Below are positions 61,065-64,000 of a stretch of 64,000 nucleotides of DNA, in pieces. A program made the position numbers and the translations under genes. The notes beneath the pieces are model-generated. The model did no database searches and was not told the origin of the DNA. It saw only the letters and a program-made list of their open reading frames with translations. This DNA comes from DATDEW01 sp046590205 (GTDB lineage Bacteria; Bacteroidota; Ignavibacteria; Palsa-1295). The stretch covers positions 25,950 through 89,949 of the forward strand of contig JBKJTT010000091.1 in the NCBI GenBank assembly GCA_046590205.1, read 5' to 3'. The first letter of the stretch is position 1. Every line of letters begins with the position of its first letter.

Positions 61065-62365
61065 TCCTGTACTACTTTCTGGAGCGATGTATTACGAAGT
61101 GCAACATACTCTACCCCGTTTCCTTTTGCTTGCCAGCCGAGACGGCCCACTCTGTCATAAAGTGCGGAATGTTTTCCGTTGGCAACGACTGTCATCTTTC
61201 CCCTGTCATCCATCGTGATGTATATAATGCGTTTCTCGTCAGGTGACCATGACAGATCAACATACTCTCCGACCTTACCGATAGATTTTCCGTCGAGATA
61301 TATTTCGTAGTGTTCGCCCTGTGATGCAGTGTAGGCTATACGTTTACCGCTTGGGCTTAAGAACAATTTCCCGACGCTGCGATACGGACCGGCAACCACT
61401 TTTCCGTCACGGACTACCACTCCTTTTTTGTCATCACGTTTTGGTTTGCCAAACTCGTTTGGGTCGCTTGCCAAATATGCAATAGTGGTACCCGAAGTAT
61501 CCATTGCGATATTCGTTATCCATTTATAAAGTGGCTGCTTCTTGTTCTTGAAGATGATATAGGAACGTGCCGTATCAGAACTGGTACCTTTGTAGTTAGT
61601 TTTGAAAAGCTCGGCAACGTTGCGGAAGCCAATGTTATAATCTCTGCCATCGAGTATCGAACCAAACATTTTGATGTCCGGTGTGAATGATAGCACTGTC
61701 GCGTCATCGCTCGGTAAGTATGGATTCGATGTGCGACGTTCGTAAAGAAATTGTTTTCCCGCTGACGAGATAAGATTCTCCTTTGCTTTTTCGCTGGCGC
61801 GGTATGCCCATTTTGTGCCTGTCGTGTCATAGCTGAACATACGTGGCGAGGGTTCACCATGTGCGATGACCTTTCCGTTTTCAACAATAAGATCTTTTTC
61901 GCCTTGTTGATTGACGTTGTTCGCTGCTTGCAGTGTTGCAACCCATTTATTAAACTTCGGGAAGAACTGCAGTGAGTTATAATCGGCAGTGAACTTGCCA
62001 TGTAATCTCAGACCTGCATCAGTATGTTCATAAAGATGCGTTGTCGTGGTGTTGAATCCCTGTGCGTCATAGCTGCGTTCAAGTCCCATCCAGACGAACG
62101 TTTTGCCATCGGGAGAAAATTGTGCTGTCGCTACAGGTATCTCGTTGAACTCCAACTCTTCACGTTTACCATTAATGATGATGTTCTGCATCTGGGCAAA
62201 TTTATCAACGGCGAACCAGTGCTTGCCATCAGGGGTAGCGTCGAAATGAACAATGGTGCGAGCCGCATCGAACTCGTAGATCTTCGTCTGCTTGGTCTTT
62301 GCTTCTTTGTATTGTGCACTGGCTGTGAGTGCGAAGAGAGTTGCTATGATGAGGACGTATCTCAT
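61058..62365 (-). CDS. Exported TolB-like beta-propeller protein
   Basis: 435 aa. Signal peptide (MRYVLIIATLFALTASAQ). Repeats with WD40/TolB-like wording: FDATPDGKHWFAVDK, FSPDGKTFVWMG, LSPSGKRIAYTAS, WSPDEKRIIYIT, each containing 'sPdGk...y'. No C-terminal T9SS domain, so periplasmic location is likely. Function unknown. Overlaps the GT gene upstream (62362-62365) and the small exported gene downstream, so the three form an operon. Confidence 0.8.
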   Translation of the reverse strand: MRYVLIIATLFALTASAQYKEAKTKQTKIYEFDAARTIVHFDATPDGKHWFAVDKFAQMQNIIINGKREELEFNEIPVATAQFSPDGKTFVWMGLERSYDAQGFNTTTTHLYEHTDAGLRLHGKFTADYNSLQFFPKFNKWVATLQAANNVNQQGEKDLIVENGKVIAHGEPSPRMFSYDTTGTKWAYRASEKAKENLISSAGKQFLYERRTSNPYLPSDDATVLSFTPDIKMFGSILDGRDYNIGFRNVAELFKTNYKGTSSDTARSYIIFKNKKQPLYKWITNIAMDTSGTTIAYLASDPNEFGKPKRDDKKGVVVRDGKVVAGPYRSVGKLFLSPSGKRIAYTASQGEHYEIYLDGKSIGKVGEYVDLSWSPDEKRIIYITMDDRGKMTVVANGKHSALYDRVGRLGWQAKGNGVEYVALRNTSLQKVVQDW

Positions 62366-63663
62366 ATTTTCATCCGAAGTCGTTTTATCTCACCTTCCAA
62401 GCTGCCGGAGATGAACGTAAGTTCTCGGGCAAGCTCTTTGGTGATGAGTCGTCTATCATATCGTTCAAGTATCTCTTTTGTTACGGAGGTGCTTAACTCC
62501 CAGTTCTTCCATTTAGCATAGAGGTCAAGGATGGCGCGCTTGGTCTCTTCGACATCATCGGGCTCGACAATAACGGCATTGCCATACTCTTTCAAGAGCC
62601 GTGCGGCATGGCTACCAGACGGTACTAACCCCAAGATCGGTTTGCGCATCCCGAAGTATTCGTACATCTTCCCCGGTGCTGACATATCATCGGACATTGT
62701 CATCCAAAGTACATCGCTTGCCATTGCATGTGCTACTGCTTCTGTATGCTGTTGATAGCCATGCTCGGTAACGATGCGCTCTAAACCAAGTTTCTTTGTC
62801 AACTTCTTATATTCGTCCTGCAAGATACCGACAAATGAAAGCTCAAGCTGTGTGCCAAGTTCTTTGTTCTCCGCTATCGCAGCGGCGGCGGCTTGTAGCA
62901 TCACTTTCGGGCTTCTGCCTACATAGAATGCTCCGCTATAGGTAATGCGGAAGGTATCCTCTCGCTCCAAGAGCGACGCTCTCTCTTTTGCTTTGACGAT
63001 ATCATCAGGGTCGTATCCGTGAGAAAGGATATGGACGTCATTCCAGTCAAGGAAGTCATAGTTCTGCAACAGGACTTCCTTCATGCGGCGGTTGGCGACC
63101 GTGATCGAGTCGCTTGCTCTAAGACATTCATATTCCATCTTCTTCGCTTTTGCGCGATGGAACGGCGTTGCATAAAAATTCAGGACTGGGTTCGCAACCC
63201 ATGCGTCACGATAATCCATCAGGTAGGGGACCTGATACTTCTCCTTCAACTCTCGGGCAATCAGGAAATCGGTGTACGGCGGAGCGGTCGAAAAGATAGC
63301 ATCTATCTTATGGTTGGCGAATATCTCCTCTGCCTTTTTCATCGCAAATTCTTTCCACTTGACGCGCGAATCCGGCTGGCGGATAGTCTGCACAAGTTTT
63401 GAGCGGAGTTGCTGCCAGCTCTGGCGCGGCAATTTCAGGACGTTACCGTCTTTCTTCGCCGCTTTGCCGATGGTCGGGTCGCCGTCAGTTCTATAGATCG
63501 TCAGCTTTCCTGCTTCTTCGAGGGGGCGGAGTTCATCTAAGAGCGACTCATCGAACGCATAGTACGGCGTATCGGCGGTTGTGGTCAGGACGATAGGATT
63601 CCAGCCGAACTCGGGGAGGTACTTCACGAACTTCAGCGTCCGCTGAACCCCAGAAAGCCCCAT
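62362..63663 (-). CDS. Family-4 glycosyltransferase (start codon unclear)
   Basis: 433 aa from the ATG at 63663, but the reading frame continues upstream without a stop to about 63793, and the codons just before that ATG read VLVIAYYFPP, which completes the usual GT4 N-terminus (VIAYYFPPMGLSGVQR). No ATG, GTG or TTG exists there; a CTG at 63705-63703 would give 447 aa. GT4 features: PYLMDYRDAW near 143, ITYSGAFYVGRSP near 238, MSDDMSAPGKMYEYFGMRKP (donor E-x7-E region) near 325. Probably builds a surface polysaccharide. Outward promoter TATTTTTG (63753-63746) lies in the inverted repeat upstream. Confidence 0.88.
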   Translation of the reverse strand: MGLSGVQRTLKFVKYLPEFGWNPIVLTTTADTPYYAFDESLLDELRPLEEAGKLTIYRTDGDPTIGKAAKKDGNVLKLPRQSWQQLRSKLVQTIRQPDSRVKWKEFAMKKAEEIFANHKIDAIFSTAPPYTDFLIARELKEKYQVPYLMDYRDAWVANPVLNFYATPFHRAKAKKMEYECLRASDSITVANRRMKEVLLQNYDFLDWNDVHILSHGYDPDDIVKAKERASLLEREDTFRITYSGAFYVGRSPKVMLQAAAAAIAENKELGTQLELSFVGILQDEYKKLTKKLGLERIVTEHGYQQHTEAVAHAMASDVLWMTMSDDMSAPGKMYEYFGMRKPILGLVPSGSHAARLLKEYGNAVIVEPDDVEETKRAILDLYAKWKNWELSTSVTKEILERYDRRLITKELARELTFISGSLEGEIKRLRMKI

Positions 63664-63745
63664 CGGGGGAAAATAATATGCTATGACAAGTACAGTGTTT
63701 TGCAGAAGGTTACTTTGTTTGGTACGGATGACAACGCCAGTCGTG

Positions 63746-63753
63746 CAAAAATA
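63746..63753 (-). promoter_or_regulatory. Putative -7 element for the glycosyltransferase operon
   Basis: TATTTTTG on the minus strand within the left arm. No clear TTTG lies 20 bp upstream. Confidence 0.4.
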
Positions 63754-63981
63754 CGACGGAACGAGGGGGGGAAATGGGGAAGTAGAAATTACTCAATTAT
63801 CCCTCGTAACTGCTTTATTTATCAACGGACTAATTGTGCACCGTCCCCAAAACCCCTTTAAGCTTTACGCTTTGAAGTTTACGCTTGAGTGTGGTGCACA
63901 ATTAGTCCGTTGATAAATAAAGCAGTTACGAGGGAAAATTGAGTAATTTCTACTTCCCCATTTTTCCCCCTCGATCCGTCG

Positions 63982-63989
63982 TATTTTTG
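63982..63989 (+). promoter_or_regulatory. Putative -7 element facing out of the window
   Basis: TATTTTTG on the plus strand within the right arm, the mirror copy of the one at 63746-63753; it would serve genes beyond the window end. Confidence 0.4.
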
Positions 63990-64000
63990 CAGAGAATTTG

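Larger units (their letters stand above)
63744..63991. repeat. 99-bp inverted repeat with 50-bp spacer
   Basis: Left arm 63744-63842 and right arm 63893-63991 are reverse complements with 95 of 99 bases matching; the 50-bp spacer (63843-63892) is not symmetrical. Each arm ends outward in TATTTTTGCA, a Bacteroidota -7 element pointing away from the centre. Confidence 0.9.

Noticed and set aside
61516..62001. 161-codon minus-strand frame within the TolB-like gene
   Set aside because: Same strand but wrong frame inside a well-supported propeller gene; Ser/His/Arg-rich, no motif.
63744..63991. The inverted repeat as an insertion sequence
   Set aside because: The 50-bp centre cannot encode a transposase and no target-site duplication is visible at the outer ends.

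Overview
The window looks like chromosome of a Bacteroidota/Chlorobiota-type bacterium, most likely near the Kapabacteria/Ignavibacteria branch (inferred from gene content; no rRNA is present to confirm it). It encodes type IX secretion (T9SS) components (PorU, PorV, a probable PorZ). Several large secreted proteins end in T9SS C-terminal sorting domains (YPNP entry, a final GxYxxxL strand, basic tail). Some promoters have the Bacteroidota form TTTG-N20-TAnnTTTG. Single-subunit PurT, FmdB, a YfhL-like ferredoxin, MeaB and a DUF1800/DUF1501 pair fit the same group. Base composition is moderate, except for an AT-richer island at about 19.4-21.4 kb.

Layout. 1-7.1 kb: secreted proteins (partial SGNH-like T9SS cargo, Asp-box propeller cargo, DUF1501/DUF1800 operon). 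7.2-9.6 kb: purB and two small minus-strand genes. 10-16 kb: two tandem paralogous ASH-repeat T9SS proteins with a well-formed promoter. 16-19.4 kb: SDR, urocanate hydratase, neutral zinc metallopeptidase. 19.4-21.7 kb: accessory island with a frameshifted and truncated vsr, an HNH restriction-type endonuclease without a methyltransferase, two small acidic proteins, hairpin repeats, and a promoter preceded by three 11-bp direct repeats that drives a ~360-nt untranslated leader. 21.7-24.8 kb: ATP-grasp protein, polytopic membrane protein, HIT protein. 25-34 kb: porU-porV-two unknown exported proteins-GNAT-meaB, all on the plus strand. 34-37.4 kb: compact minus-strand operon ribD-yicC-DUF1460-gatC. 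37.5-44.8 kb: aminotransferase, prolyl oligopeptidase, glycosyltransferase, purT, FKBP lipoprotein, AraC regulator. 45-49.2 kb: yraN, ABC ATPase, ribH, porZ-like, fmdB. 49-57.8 kb (minus): T9SS cargo, sigma-54 response regulator, TPR protein, MBL hydrolase, ferredoxin, DUF309, trxB, queG. 57.9-58.2 kb: tRNA-Ile and tRNA-Ala outside any rRNA operon. 58-64 kb: two lipoproteins (one a CX4CH plus YVTN propeller), a TolB-like propeller pair, a family-4 glycosyltransferase, and a 99-bp near-perfect inverted repeat closing the window.

How the genes fit together. PorU (sortase), PorV (shuttle) and probable PorZ (attachment complex) would process and anchor the CTD-bearing cargo encoded nearby. ribD and ribH supply riboflavin, purB and purT purines, and hutU one step of histidine catabolism. 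meaB implies a methylmalonyl-CoA mutase elsewhere. The least ordinary parts are the methyltransferase-less HNH/vsr island, the direct-repeat promoter with its untranslated leader, and the terminal inverted repeat with outward-facing promoters.
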